Notes: generated by a model from the letters alone, not told the origin. A DNA stretch of 64,000 bases from Pirellulaceae bacterium (GCA_020852965.1 JADYZV010000131.1:62001-126000), one strand, 5' to 3'; counted from the first letter of the stretch, positions 27,898 to 37,130 are shown. Program-made: numbers and translations.

Positions 27898-30633
27898 TTA
27901 ATCGGCCTCCTTATCGAGCTCCAGGCCGTAAGTAAATCCATCAGGTAGACTCTTGAGGAACTTGTCGAGCTGTGCACCGGTCATCTTGTCGATACACAGC
28001 CGGATGTTGGTAACTGGTGTCGCCGGCTTGACTTGCCATGATTCCAGCTGGCCAGTCAGATTGAGGGCGGATGTGGGGTGAGCGAGCTTGCGGACAACCG
28101 TTGGTTCCTTAATTACGTCGTTCCCGCCAGTTCCATTGCCTTGTCCGATCGGCAGTGTGACTGGTGGCGCAACACCACCTCCAAACAGATTTGGAAGCGT
28201 GTTTCCTGACGGCGCATCACCTGCCGTTGGATCGGCCGGCCCCACTGCGACTTTGCCGCCGCTGACCGCTGCACTGTCTGGTAGCTGAATGATCGTTTCA
28301 AACAGATGAGACCCCGCACCGAGTTTGCCCTTCATCCGGTTCCAAGCATCGCTCGCGTCCTCACCGGGCTTGGCCTGCAAATGCTCGGTGCCTCGCAGGT
28401 TGATCGCTATCTCGCCATGAGCGCAGATGCGAAGCAGCTTCTCTTTGAGTTCCGTTTCACCAAGCCACGGAATGCACGGCTTGCCACCCGGCCGTGGCTC
28501 GCGAAGATCCTTGAGCAGTTTGCCAACAGACTCATTGGACTGAGCCAGCAGCAGAACATACTCTTCAAAATCTTCAGGGATGAATATTTCCTCGCGAATG
28601 ATCTTGTCGATCTCGTCGGGGATCTTATCGCCCTGCGAGTTCAACCGCTCCTCTTCGAACACGCACTTGGCTGGGTCGGCGTAATTCCAAACGTTGAGCA
28701 GTGCCAAGCGGTCGAAGCGGGCCTTGAGCTTGGGAACGAGTTCGTCCTTGCTGAACGATTTCGCGAGGTCAGCATAGCCAGCCTTGGGATCGTTCTTGTG
28801 CCACTCTTGCGCCAGATAGACAGCACGGGCTAGCACAATCAGCTCGCGATCGTAGAAGACATTGTCCATTCCTTTTTGTGGCAGTAGGAAGCGAATCGTA
28901 TTGCGATTCTCTTGCAAGTGAGTTTTCAGCCAACCGCCCAACGTCGCATCGCGTTTTTCTGGATACTCCGGCAAGACTAAGACAGTGAGCTTCTTATCAT
29001 CCCAGAGTTTCGGGTGAAAACGCTCTTCGAGATCGCTCCATGGATCGGTGTCCCAGTGATTCCGCAACATGAGCACGCGAAACTTGGCGGATACTTGCGA
29101 ATCGCCCCCCAGCACGTACTCGATCAGCTTGGACAAATGATCGATGTCTTTGCCAGCGTGTTCTCCCTCCCGGAAGATGCGATTATTCTTAGCATAGGAC
29201 AGCAATTTGGCTCGCGCGTTTTCCTCTTGCTTGAAAACGAGTCGTCCGCCAACTTGGTGAATGTTGAAACTGTTGTCGACAATCTGGGCCAGTTCAACTT
29301 CGAATGCGTTGTCGTCGATCGCCTTGTCACGCGTAATGTCGATTTGTAAGTTATGCGGCTCTGCCCCACGCATTTGTTCGACATTGAGTGACCGCAACCA
29401 AAGCGAACTGATGATATCCTCTGCGTGCGGGACCACCTGGCTTGCGTTAAGGATGTTCTCTTTGACCGCTGCCAGGTTGCGTTGCGCTTTCTCGCGTAGG
29501 TCCTTGTGCTCTTGGTTGGCCACGGAATCAAGTAACGACCCAACCGCTGATTTTTCGTTGGTTAACGAGAAGTCGGCAGCCGTAACGATGGCATCTTTGG
29601 GATCGTGGTGCTTGAACAGGTCCACCAGAATGCGAATCAGGTCACGAGTCTGCTGCGCGTCGGTGGCTACCAACACTTGGTCGTCCAGCAACTGCAGCAG
29701 GTGCGGAGCGTAAGGCCACGATTCGATGAACTCCGCCTTTTTCTTCTCGCGATCCTGTTCCGGAGTATTCTCTAGTCGGAAATACTCTGACATGTGGTTG
29801 CCGATCAGCAATTCAATCTCACTCTCGTGGGCTTGAATGCGATTCTCGAAGATTCGGTAGAGCAGCAAACGTTTGCGGTCACGTTTTGCGTAGGGGCCTT
29901 TGAAGTCGACGTCGACTGGATTGACTCGACGGATCTGTTGGTAGGCATCTGAGTTGCCATCGCGAACGGAAACAGCCAAGACCAAGAGTTCTGGATTGCT
30001 TTGAGCGATCTCGGACAGAATCTGAATGAAGTTGAACGCCCAGTTGCGGCGTGGATGCTGCTTGGTGTTCGTGAGACCTTCGAACCAAGTCTGGAACTCG
30101 TCGAAGATCAGCATCGTCGGCTTGTCCTGGAACATCTTGAATAGGATGTCGTAACCAGGTACTGCCGTCTTATTCTCCCCATCGTGCTCCCAGACCGTCC
30201 GATAGGCTTCACCCTTGGGGTGGTTGTCGAAGATAACGTCCCACAGATATTGGTATCGCTGCAGGTGCATGCTCTCCGCGATGACGTGGCAGTCATTCCG
30301 CAGTTGGAGCTGCTTGAGCTTGTCATCGCCAAGCGTGTGTGCCCACTGATCGAGCCACTCGCGGCCGCCTTGCGGATCCTTGCACAAATGGTACAGAGCA
30401 GCCATCAAGTGCGATTTGCCTTGACCGCGTGAGCCGATCATCGCCAGCGGACGTGACTGCCCCGGCCCAGTCGATTCGATCGTCTTCAACAGGTCATGGG
30501 ACGGATAGGTAATCCGAAGGAAATCCGCTGCGTTCTGCTGCAAAGCGCCTGTTTGCGACTGGTTTGTGAAGTCAACGGTTGTACCTTTGAGGCGTTTACC
30601 TTTGAATTCATCGCGGAGTTTAAGCTCGATCAT
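27898..30633 (-). CDS. DUF499 AAA-type ATPase (BrxC/PglY-like)
   Basis: The start at ATG 30633 gives 911 aa (a TTG at 30660 is less likely). The N-terminal RDEFKGKRLKGTTVDF leads into a P-loop, GSRGQGKS (residues about 67-74). Walker B is MLIFDEFQTWFEG near residue 175, and RRNWAFNFIQILSEIAQSN follows. The long remainder is DUF499-like, with a Pro/Gly-rich linker (VGPADPTAGDAPSGN) before a C-terminal module. It should be the large ATPase core of the BREX-like complex. It is somewhat shorter than typical BrxC. Confidence 0.87.
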   Translation of the reverse strand: MIELKLRDEFKGKRLKGTTVDFTNQSQTGALQQNAADFLRITYPSHDLLKTIESTGPGQSRPLAMIGSRGQGKSHLMAALYHLCKDPQGGREWLDQWAHTLGDDKLKQLQLRNDCHVIAESMHLQRYQYLWDVIFDNHPKGEAYRTVWEHDGENKTAVPGYDILFKMFQDKPTMLIFDEFQTWFEGLTNTKQHPRRNWAFNFIQILSEIAQSNPELLVLAVSVRDGNSDAYQQIRRVNPVDVDFKGPYAKRDRKRLLLYRIFENRIQAHESEIELLIGNHMSEYFRLENTPEQDREKKKAEFIESWPYAPHLLQLLDDQVLVATDAQQTRDLIRILVDLFKHHDPKDAIVTAADFSLTNEKSAVGSLLDSVANQEHKDLREKAQRNLAAVKENILNASQVVPHAEDIISSLWLRSLNVEQMRGAEPHNLQIDITRDKAIDDNAFEVELAQIVDNSFNIHQVGGRLVFKQEENARAKLLSYAKNNRIFREGEHAGKDIDHLSKLIEYVLGGDSQVSAKFRVLMLRNHWDTDPWSDLEERFHPKLWDDKKLTVLVLPEYPEKRDATLGGWLKTHLQENRNTIRFLLPQKGMDNVFYDRELIVLARAVYLAQEWHKNDPKAGYADLAKSFSKDELVPKLKARFDRLALLNVWNYADPAKCVFEEERLNSQGDKIPDEIDKIIREEIFIPEDFEEYVLLLAQSNESVGKLLKDLREPRPGGKPCIPWLGETELKEKLLRICAHGEIAINLRGTEHLQAKPGEDASDAWNRMKGKLGAGSHLFETIIQLPDSAAVSGGKVAVGPADPTAGDAPSGNTLPNLFGGGVAPPVTLPIGQGNGTGGNDVIKEPTVVRKLAHPTSALNLTGQLESWQVKPATPVTNIRLCIDKMTGAQLDKFLKSLPDGFTYGLELDKEAD

Positions 30634-30719
30634 GGGGGTGGGGTCTCGTGGTTGGATCAATGCTTGATGGAATATTTGAGCCTGGGCTTACGCAAACCGT
30701 TTGTGACAAACTGAGGTAC

Positions 30720-31175
30720 TTAATACACGATTCCGAGGTGCGTCTGAGCGCAGGACTGACAAATGTTTTCGTCATGCATCCATTCTGGAGGATTAAGCTG
30801 GTCGCAAGTTTCGCAATTTCTGTAGCTCGACTTTCGCAGGTCGGAAGCACTGCCAACTAGGATCTGCAAGAGCATAGACATCTGCGCAGCCGGTACGTTG
30901 CCCCAATCCAAAACTCCGAGAGGAACCGGTAAAACTGTCATCGTATGGGGCGAGCCCCAAAGCATCGTGTACACGGAAACTGCGATCTGCGTGTCGCTCA
31001 TGCGAACGATAACTTCACCTGGATCGCCACCAATCCAAACGGCTTCGCCGTCGAGATTATCCTGGTGCTCAAAAGGTTGGGGGAGCATTCCCTCGATTTC
31101 CCGTACCAGCGATCGTCGTTCCATTCGATCTACGTGCTTCATGTTGGTTGACTGCTCCCAAAAACCTCGATCCAT
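30720..31175 (-). CDS. Unknown 151-aa protein with C-terminal zinc knuckle
   Basis: The first 110 residues are mixed alpha/beta (VWIGGDPGEVIVRMSDTQIA) with no family I can name. The C-terminus has two CxxC pairs, NCETCDQLNPP and NICQSCAQTH, a probable zinc site. It lies between the HTH gene (17-base gap) and the DUF499 gene (86-base gap) on the same strand. It could be a regulator or small partner of the ATPase, in the place where other BREX operons keep short accessory genes. Confidence 0.65.
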   Translation of the reverse strand: MDRGFWEQSTNMKHVDRMERRSLVREIEGMLPQPFEHQDNLDGEAVWIGGDPGEVIVRMSDTQIAVSVYTMLWGSPHTMTVLPVPLGVLDWGNVPAAQMSMLLQILVGSASDLRKSSYRNCETCDQLNPPEWMHDENICQSCAQTHLGIVY

Positions 31176-31192
31176 AGGGTACGTGAGCCTAA

Positions 31193-31408
31193 CTATCGCG
31201 GCTTAGCGGCGTTTGGAGTTTCTGGCTCCGACGCCACATCTAGCAAATGCTGCAGTTCTTCTCGCCGGAAAAGCCTGTAGCCATTTACTGGGTGGCGATG
31301 CATCCCGATTTTCCCCGTTCGCCCCCAGTTGCGCAACGTATTGGGCGAAACCGCCAAAAACTGCGCTGCTTGCTTAATCGTTAGGTATTCGCCAAGTTTT
31401 TCGGCCAT
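31193..31408 (-). CDS. Excisionase/MerR-type helix-turn-helix protein
   Basis: The 71-aa protein is a single winged HTH: YLTIKQAAQFLAVSPNTLRN, then NWGRTGKIGMHRHPVNGYRLF, the common excisionase-like DNA-binding pattern. It has a good ribosome site (AAAGGATGAGG) before the ATG. As first gene of the 11-gene operon it could regulate it; alternatively it is the excision factor of the island. The position favours operon regulation. Confidence 0.85.
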   Translation of the reverse strand: MAEKLGEYLTIKQAAQFLAVSPNTLRNWGRTGKIGMHRHPVNGYRLFRREELQHLLDVASEPETPNAAKPR

Positions 31409-32006
31409 GACCTCATCCTTTGCACTACTTGTTGGTGGGTACTAAACCTTACCAAAGTTTGTGCTGCTTGAGTAGCATCGGGTGGCGAGCGCATTCATTT
31501 CGTGGCGGGGGCCACCATTCGTGATTCGCCCGACGGAGATCGGGCTTCGCGGGATCGCAATCCTAGGCCAAACCCAGGGCCGCGGTCGTGGACTGCCATC
31601 ATGAAACCGCAAGTATTCACGAAACGCACCTGCGCTGTCGGATTAACTGATACCGAGCCTCCAGGCAGCGATGCCGGTTAACGCGGCATAAGCAAGAACG
31701 GGGCCGCACTGCAGGACGGTCGCTTGCAGTCTTCGAGGGTAGCCTAGGGCGTGCTTTGAGGTGATCCTCATGCCTCCGCCTGTCCCGCCAAAAGGCTAAG
31801 GCTGACCGCACAGATCCGCGACAACCGGCGTTCCAAGCCGAGCAACCGCACGGCCGCTGGCGCGGGATGCGGTACGTTTCCAGCGCGCAGTTGTTAGCAG
31901 CCAGGCTCACGTTGGATCAGCGTTGATACAACTTAGCGATCGAAAATCGATTATTATCTGACGATTACCCGCTCACACTAAACCCAGCCAAAGCGAGATC
32001 CTGAAC
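31409..32006. other. Non-coding stretch upstream of the BREX-like operon
   Basis: No convincing protein gene is seen. The minus-strand frame at 31617-31910 is Arg/Cys-rich and lacks a family. The region must include the promoter of the BREX-like operon near 31420-31500. Part of it (about 31630-31900) is GC-rich with many short complementary segments and could encode a structured RNA, but I cannot assign one. Confidence 0.4.
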
Positions 32007-32276
32007 GTGCCACAGCCAAGTGAAGGTGACGTGATCCATGGCGTCATTCTGGATATTTGCAAAGACCGAGGCATTAGTCGTCTCCGCCTACGGCCCGTAA
32101 GCCATGATATTCCGTCCAGTTGGAGAGTCGAGTTCCCCCGAGATCTTCGAATCGGCGTTTCATTAGGGGCTCGCTTTATGTGCACCGCTACGGTCTGCCA
32201 AAAACGCAAGGCGGATGGATCGTTGCACGGCGGTCCATATCTATCCGCGAATAGGGATTCGATTACGAAGCTCTAG
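32007..32276 (+). CDS. Small hypothetical protein
   Basis: A GTG start with a weak GAGA upstream gives 89 aa. The sequence looks like a single beta-barrel-sized domain: GDVIHGVILDICKDRGISRL, VEFPRDLRIGVSLGARFMC, then GGPYLSAN. It might be a small OB-like nucleic-acid-binding fold, but this is only an impression. It is transcribed against the unknown cassette to its right. Confidence 0.45.
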   Translation: MPQPSEGDVIHGVILDICKDRGISRLRLRPVSHDIPSSWRVEFPRDLRIGVSLGARFMCTATVCQKRKADGSLHGGPYLSANRDSITKL

Positions 32277-32417
32277 CGCCTGCTGGCAATCTAGCTTTCC
32301 ACATAGTAGTTTTCTTCACCGTTGGGGCACTCTTCCCGCATAACGACCAAGCATCGCTTTATGCTGGCGGCATGCGTGCCGGAAATAGTGCGAATGTCAT
32401 TTGCCTTCTCCAAGCTT

Positions 32418-33152
32418 TTAAAGCCTGAATCGACGTAGCAGCCTGTCCCACAGCGATAGCCGGAACTCCCCAATATCAGGCTCGTTTCGCAGAAAGCGAA
32501 CGATGTCGTTCCCCAACGCTTTGGCGCGTCGGTATTTTACTGGCCGTTGGTTCCAGATCGCAGCAGCACCAGCGACTTGCTCGGGTCGATATCTAACGGA
32601 CGTCCCAACTTCACGCTCCACGACGTTGATATGTTCCGCCGATACGCCCGGTATCTTGCGCAGATTTTCTAGAACTTTTTGCTGCCACTGAATATCCTCA
32701 AAGTCCGGGGTTGCCCAACCGGCGTACCGAGCCAACCGCAACTGAGCACGCTCAAAGACAGCAAGAACGAAACTGGCGCAGGTTAGTCCTGTTGTTGTGG
32801 GGCCGAGAAGAAACTTCTTGGTCATTTCGTCAAAGGCGGAAACGGGCGTCCCAAACGAGTAGGGGATCTGTTCCATAAGATTTGCGTAGGCGATGTCTTC
32901 GCAGATACCAGCAACTTGCTTAAGCCTTTTGGCATTAACGTTCGGATCAACCCAGCAATAATGAGGTGCAAGACTATCCTGACGACGCAAATCGCGATGC
33001 CATGCCAAGTGTAGGAATTGAAAAGAAGCGGTTTCATCAACTCGATAGGCAATGCCAGCATGACGCTGGTCGCTAGCCGGTTCACCAATAATCACCGCGA
33101 CATACCGCAGGTTATTAACATGTTTTTCCGTCTGTCGATGAATCCGCTCCAT
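32418..33152 (-). CDS. Unknown protein, possibly permuted NlpC/P60-type cysteine hydrolase
   Basis: The 244-aa protein has a His-containing strand pair (HAGIAYRVD, FQFLHLAWH) followed some 100 residues later by TGLTCASFVLAVFERA, with a Cys at the N-terminus of a helix. His-before-Cys order with this Cys-helix pattern is what circularly permuted NlpC/P60 (YiiX/LRAT-like) enzymes show. The C-terminal 50 residues are basic. It is the third gene of a compact cassette (6 bases after the 311-aa gene). The enzymatic call is tentative. Confidence 0.6.
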   Translation of the reverse strand: MERIHRQTEKHVNNLRYVAVIIGEPASDQRHAGIAYRVDETASFQFLHLAWHRDLRRQDSLAPHYCWVDPNVNAKRLKQVAGICEDIAYANLMEQIPYSFGTPVSAFDEMTKKFLLGPTTTGLTCASFVLAVFERAQLRLARYAGWATPDFEDIQWQQKVLENLRKIPGVSAEHINVVEREVGTSVRYRPEQVAGAAAIWNQRPVKYRRAKALGNDIVRFLRNEPDIGEFRLSLWDRLLRRFRL

Positions 33153-33158
33153 TGGGCA

Positions 33159-34094
33159 CTACTTCAACCCATCCAGAAGGCCACGCTCTAGCAGTCCACG
33201 TTTCTTCAGTGTGCGGTAAGCATTGCGAAAAAACGATTTGCGGCTAGACAAACTGGACTTAACTGGTGCGGTTGCAGTCAGCAATGCAAGAATGGAATCG
33301 ACCCCGGCTTCCGTAACATCAAATCCACGAACATCGTCATCGAGCTCTCTAACCTGATTGTCTCGAAGGCGATAACGGACGTTTCGATATACGCAAGCGA
33401 GCGCCGAACGACTATCACCTAGTTTCTCGAATTCAATCGCTGCAGATAGATAGCCATGTGTTGCAGTTTGTTGTTCCAAGCATGCTACCATATAGGCCGC
33501 ATTCAGAAACAACGTTCGCCTCGGCACCATCGATGCTTGCTTCCATGGCCAGTCGAGAACTTTCTCCGCTATCCCCATGGAACGCAAGGTATTACGACAA
33601 CGTTCAACGAATACCCGACAGACTGGGAGTTGCTTGCTTTTGCTCTCGGCTGCCGCAAGCGTCAAAATAGAAATGTAAAATGGCATCGAACCAAAATCAG
33701 TGTACGCAAAGATCCTGTTCCATTTTTCCACACTGTCTTGTGATGCTTGTTTAGCAACCGCATGGACGAAGCGGTCGAAAGCAATAAGGTCTGGTTGCGG
33801 AAGTTCGCTGAAGACGCTCACTTGTGCGGTTTCAATTCTGCTGATGCTCCGCCAATGTCTTAAACGTCCAGACGGCTCACATTCGTTAATATCTTGCAAT
33901 GCCGTGGATGATTCCCCCAGTCCCTCGCTTTCGCCAAATACGTAGTCCTGGGAAGTTCTATCTACCTGCATTCCGCGACCGTCACGAGCTGCAATCCGAT
34001 ACCGGTCACTCTGATCGAGCGACTCACGCAACTGTTCCCCAAACTCTCGGCTTTGTTGAAGCAGATTTCGAGCATGGAGAGGTAAACTACTCAT
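33159..34094 (-). CDS. Unknown 311-aa helical protein
   Basis: I do not recognise this family. The N-terminal 90 residues are polar (LLQQSREFGEQLRESL). The rest is predicted helical, with TLFLNAAYMVACLEQQTATH and KLGDSRSALACVYRN resembling TPR-like packing. The C-terminus is very basic (RKSFFRNAYRTLKKRG). It overlaps the upstream 224-aa gene by 8 bases and precedes the possible NlpC/P60 gene by 6 bases, so the three proteins are likely to work together. Confidence 0.7.
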   Translation of the reverse strand: MSSLPLHARNLLQQSREFGEQLRESLDQSDRYRIAARDGRGMQVDRTSQDYVFGESEGLGESSTALQDINECEPSGRLRHWRSISRIETAQVSVFSELPQPDLIAFDRFVHAVAKQASQDSVEKWNRIFAYTDFGSMPFYISILTLAAAESKSKQLPVCRVFVERCRNTLRSMGIAEKVLDWPWKQASMVPRRTLFLNAAYMVACLEQQTATHGYLSAAIEFEKLGDSRSALACVYRNVRYRLRDNQVRELDDDVRGFDVTEAGVDSILALLTATAPVKSSLSSRKSFFRNAYRTLKKRGLLERGLLDGLK

Positions 34095-34761
34095 CTTGTC
34101 CCTCCGATTCTCCAGAAATCAAGCATGGCTTTTTAATTGATTCAGTGAATGCATCACGAATGCTCGTGGCTTTCGTTATTGCGCGATCGCACTGCTCACG
34201 TAGTTTTTTTACATCTTGCAGGTCAAGCGCCACGCTCAAGTCATGGCCGCCGTCATCACTTTGGTATGAAAGTCGGAGTGTGTGTGTTACTACCCCGCCT
34301 TCTACCTTTACGCCCGGTTCATCAAATAGAGGTCGTAAATCTGTGACGATGCGCGCTTTCCTAAAAAGGTTCGCGTAGTCGTAGCTCAGTTCCATTACCT
34401 TGGTCACAAGGCGTATCGCTTTAGATTCAATCAAGCCTTGGATGGGACCGGCAATTTTGTCCCATTCAAGCTGCTCATCTGCACGATCGAACTCGTTTCG
34501 TAACGCCTTCGTGACGTCTATCGCTTTCGACTCACTCATCCGCGCCAGCATGCTCAACGACAGCACCTGAGGTAGCAAAAGTTCAGCGTCTTCGCTGCTA
34601 AGTTTAGTCTTAATCTCGAGGAGTAAGCGGTCTGGTACTAGTGGCGGATCGCTCAGGGCTCCCAGATGGATAACCAAATCAGCCAGCCTTTCGCCGTCGA
34701 TTTTTGCGCAGCGAAGCAGTTTTTTGAGTTGATCTGGGTTCGATTTCACTTTCATGGCCAT
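34087..34761 (-). CDS. Unknown 224-aa protein, first gene of the three-gene cassette
   Basis: The first 130 residues are helical (LKKLLRCAKIDGERLADLVI). They are followed by a beta segment and a final helix: VVTHTLRLSYQSDDGGHDLS, VALDLQDVKKLREQ, CDRAITKATSIR. That helical-plus-beta arrangement loosely recalls the eukaryotic COMM domain, but the match is by eye only and could be chance. No signal peptide or membrane segment is present. The next gene starts inside it (8-base overlap). Confidence 0.65.
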   Translation of the reverse strand: MAMKVKSNPDQLKKLLRCAKIDGERLADLVIHLGALSDPPLVPDRLLLEIKTKLSSEDAELLLPQVLSLSMLARMSESKAIDVTKALRNEFDRADEQLEWDKIAGPIQGLIESKAIRLVTKVMELSYDYANLFRKARIVTDLRPLFDEPGVKVEGGVVTHTLRLSYQSDDGGHDLSVALDLQDVKKLREQCDRAITKATSIRDAFTESIKKPCLISGESEGQDE

Positions 34762-36062
34762 TAGTAGCAGCTTTTTTCGTCAATGGTAGTTCAGCGGGGC
34801 GTGAATACCAAGTGGGGGACAATACGTCCAGTCCGATCGTATCGCGACGACACACTATTAGTAGTCCCGATATGTGGTTCCCGCACAGTTAGCAGCTCGT
34901 CCTTGAGTCTACACTCTCGGCAGGTCGCATGGGCGTTTGAGTTCATAATCCAACCGCAAATCTTGGGTTGCTACCGCATTCGAGTTAGTTTTGAGCACAA
35001 TGCGCTGCAATTGCAGAGTGCGACACGGTTCAAGAGCGGTTTTCCCCTTCTCCAACGAAGCAACGCCACTCCAATCAATCGGGAGTCGCCGTGACAGGGA
35101 GGCTTTAATCGGTGACTAAGCTCGGTCATTCCCGTACGCAGCATCGATTGGGGCGCAGAAGGAGTGGGCACATTTCCTTGCCTACAAAGGTAGCTTTACA
35201 GCCTGGTAGTTTCCTGCAGACTCCAACTGCTCGAGACGGGCTCGGATGTTCGACAGTGTGGCCTGTATCGCCTGGAGTTCCGGCAGGACCAGCTCACGGA
35301 TAGCACGGCGGGTATTTAGCCGGTTGGCGAGGATAGTTACTGCTTTTACCCTTTTGTCGACTTCCCAGTCGCGCCACTCGGTTGTCGAATAAGAAGTCTC
35401 GCTGCAAACACCGTCCGCATCAATGTGGAGGCCGCGTTCCTTGACTTGCTTTGCGGCGGTTTCCGCTCGGGACCGCACGCAATTACCGAGCCGTCATGAA
35501 AACCGCTTGTATGCGAGCAAACTAAGCGTCGTGCGGACCGCTTTTTGCGTGCCATTTCTTAGCCCTTGAGCTGAGAGCGGACCGAAAATGCTTTCATTTG
35601 GTTTTACCCGATACGGTATTATCACGCGGCACGACAGCTTTGGCGCTATACCCGCGAGTTGCGTTCCAATACGCTGGCGTCGTTCATGCGTCCCAGGCCT
35701 AGTAAGCTCGCAACACCGTTGAACGGTCGGCGGCTTAGCAGCTGGACTAAAGTCAAGTAGTCGTCGCCATTCGCGGCCGTGAAAGTCGGTCTTCAATCGG
35801 GAGCTCCGCCTTCACCTTAACACCCGCATCGACCCTACCACCACTACCCACTCGGCTAGATTATTCGTAACCCGCAGCGTCAGACAGGGCCATTACAGTG
35901 CGGGCAAGCTAAGATCGCTAGAATGACGATTCACCCGGCTCGAGGCCTGCCGCTGCAGCATAGGTGGATTTTAGGCGTGAGGAGGGAACCGGACGCAAAG
36001 AGCGAGGTACACAGGGCGCAGCATCCAGGATATGACTTCGTTGAGATTGGAGAGGGACTCAG
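34762..36062. other. Gene-poor region (1.3 kb) with one possible small gene
   Basis: Apart from the weak frame at 35182-35478 I see no supported gene. The other open frames are short and lack family features. An old deletion or decayed genes are likely. The ribosome site GGAGAGGG of the next gene lies at the right edge. Confidence 0.4.
35182..35478 (-). CDS. Possible small hypothetical protein, perhaps a decayed gene end
   Basis: The frame starts with GTG shortly after an in-frame TGA and encodes 98 aa. The C-terminal half is plausible protein: VKAVTILANRLNTRRAIREL, then VLPELQAIQATLSNIRARLE, a helix with coiled-coil character. An overlapping frame upstream (MARKKRSARRLVCSHTSGF) may be its lost N-terminus, which would make this a frameshifted gene. 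Confidence 0.35.
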   Translation of the reverse strand: MRSRAETAAKQVKERGLHIDADGVCSETSYSTTEWRDWEVDKRVKAVTILANRLNTRRAIRELVLPELQAIQATLSNIRARLEQLESAGNYQAVKLPL

Positions 36063-37130
36063 ATGCCCAATTACTGGTGTGTGAATTTTGACTTCGAAGA
36101 ATGCTTGAAACTAGGATTCGACAAAAATCTATGGATGATGCAATATCAGTATTCTGACGGCTCGGGCAATGTTTTCCAGGGCGACAGGAAGGACTCCGTT
36201 ACGGCAAACTGGCGTAGAACGAAGGACGTTCGACCTGGCGACTGGTTTGTCGCCTACCTTCCCAAAAGATCAAGTCCCACCAAAAATGCGTTTTTCGGCA
36301 TAGGGAAAGTTCGACTGCCACGGAAACCGTCTCGCCCAACTACCGATTTGCCGACTGTGGAGAGCTACGTTGCGTCACAACGCTCCCACGATATAAAACG
36401 AGGCATCGTTCACTATGCGGATGCGCCAGTGTTCTACGAAGACTTCGACGATGTCTGGCGCTCAGCCGATTCCCCTCGTATGAGATACGCACAACGGATC
36501 GATGTTGAACGGTGGTCATCGATCGTGCCTCACGGGGTTCCGTGGATAAGCGAACTCAAGGTGCCGCCCAACGAGATACAGCGAGCGTTCTTTAAAATCA
36601 AGAAACGACACTTTGAGCAAATCTCACACATGTTGAGATTGGCTAGTCCGAACGGTAAGTCAGCAGCAGGTAAGAAGTCCTTAACTACCGCCGCCGAGCA
36701 GCGCGCGGCTGCAGACGCGTCCGATGTTGCCTACTCGAAAGGACAAGGGTTTCAAGCCGATGGTCGTCTGAGAGAGGCTATCGAAGATTACTCGATGAGA
36801 GCAGCTAAAGCGCACTTCGAGTCGCTCGGTTACCAAGTGGATGACGTCTCGATGAACCGCCCCTACGATCTGCACTGTACGAAAGGTAGCGAGCTCCTCT
36901 ACGTCGAAGTCAAAGGCACTCAGACCAATGGCGCAGCGATCATCTTGACCACTGGTGAAGTCAAGTTCGCTCGCAAAAACTCTACGCAAATGGCATTGTT
37001 TCTGCTGCACTCAATCAGTATTTCCAAAGACGGGCAAACGCCTAGCAAAGGGGAGCAGGTTGTCCTGTCGCCGTGGCAAATTGACGACGCGGGTTTGGCT
37101 GCACTTTCGTTTAAATATCAAATCCGATGA
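36063..37130 (+). CDS. EVE-like domain + DUF3883 nuclease-like protein
   Basis: The 355-aa protein starts after GGAGAGGG. Residues 1-110 look like an EVE/PUA-type reader domain: YWCVNFDF, a GDWFVAYLPK strand, and FFGIGKVRLP. Residues 240-345 are DUF3883 (NO VEIN C-terminal-like), with MRAAKAHFESLGYQVDDVSM, RPYDLHCTKG and LLYVEVKGTQ giving the D...E-x-K signature of the PD-(D/E)XK fold. EVE domains bind modified cytosines, so a modification-dependent restriction role is likely; this is inference from domains. It is a free-standing gene, oriented against its neighbours. Confidence 0.78.
   Translation: MPNYWCVNFDFEECLKLGFDKNLWMMQYQYSDGSGNVFQGDRKDSVTANWRRTKDVRPGDWFVAYLPKRSSPTKNAFFGIGKVRLPRKPSRPTTDLPTVESYVASQRSHDIKRGIVHYADAPVFYEDFDDVWRSADSPRMRYAQRIDVERWSSIVPHGVPWISELKVPPNEIQRAFFKIKKRHFEQISHMLRLASPNGKSAAGKKSLTTAAEQRAAADASDVAYSKGQGFQADGRLREAIEDYSMRAAKAHFESLGYQVDDVSMNRPYDLHCTKGSELLYVEVKGTQTNGAAIILTTGEVKFARKNSTQMALFLLHSISISKDGQTPSKGEQVVLSPWQIDDAGLAALSFKYQIR

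Noticed and set aside
16522-31408. DISARM as an alternative name for the methylase/helicase operon
   Set aside because: No DUF1998 or phospholipase-D (DrmB, DrmC) proteins are present, while PglZ and DUF499 are, which point to BREX/Pgl.
31617-31910. Minus-strand frame of 97 aa
   Set aside because: Composition is Arg/Cys-heavy with no domain and no ribosome site; it is typical of chance frames in GC-rich DNA.
35494-35796. Minus-strand frame of 100 aa
   Set aside because: No family features or start signal; the surrounding DNA looks decayed.
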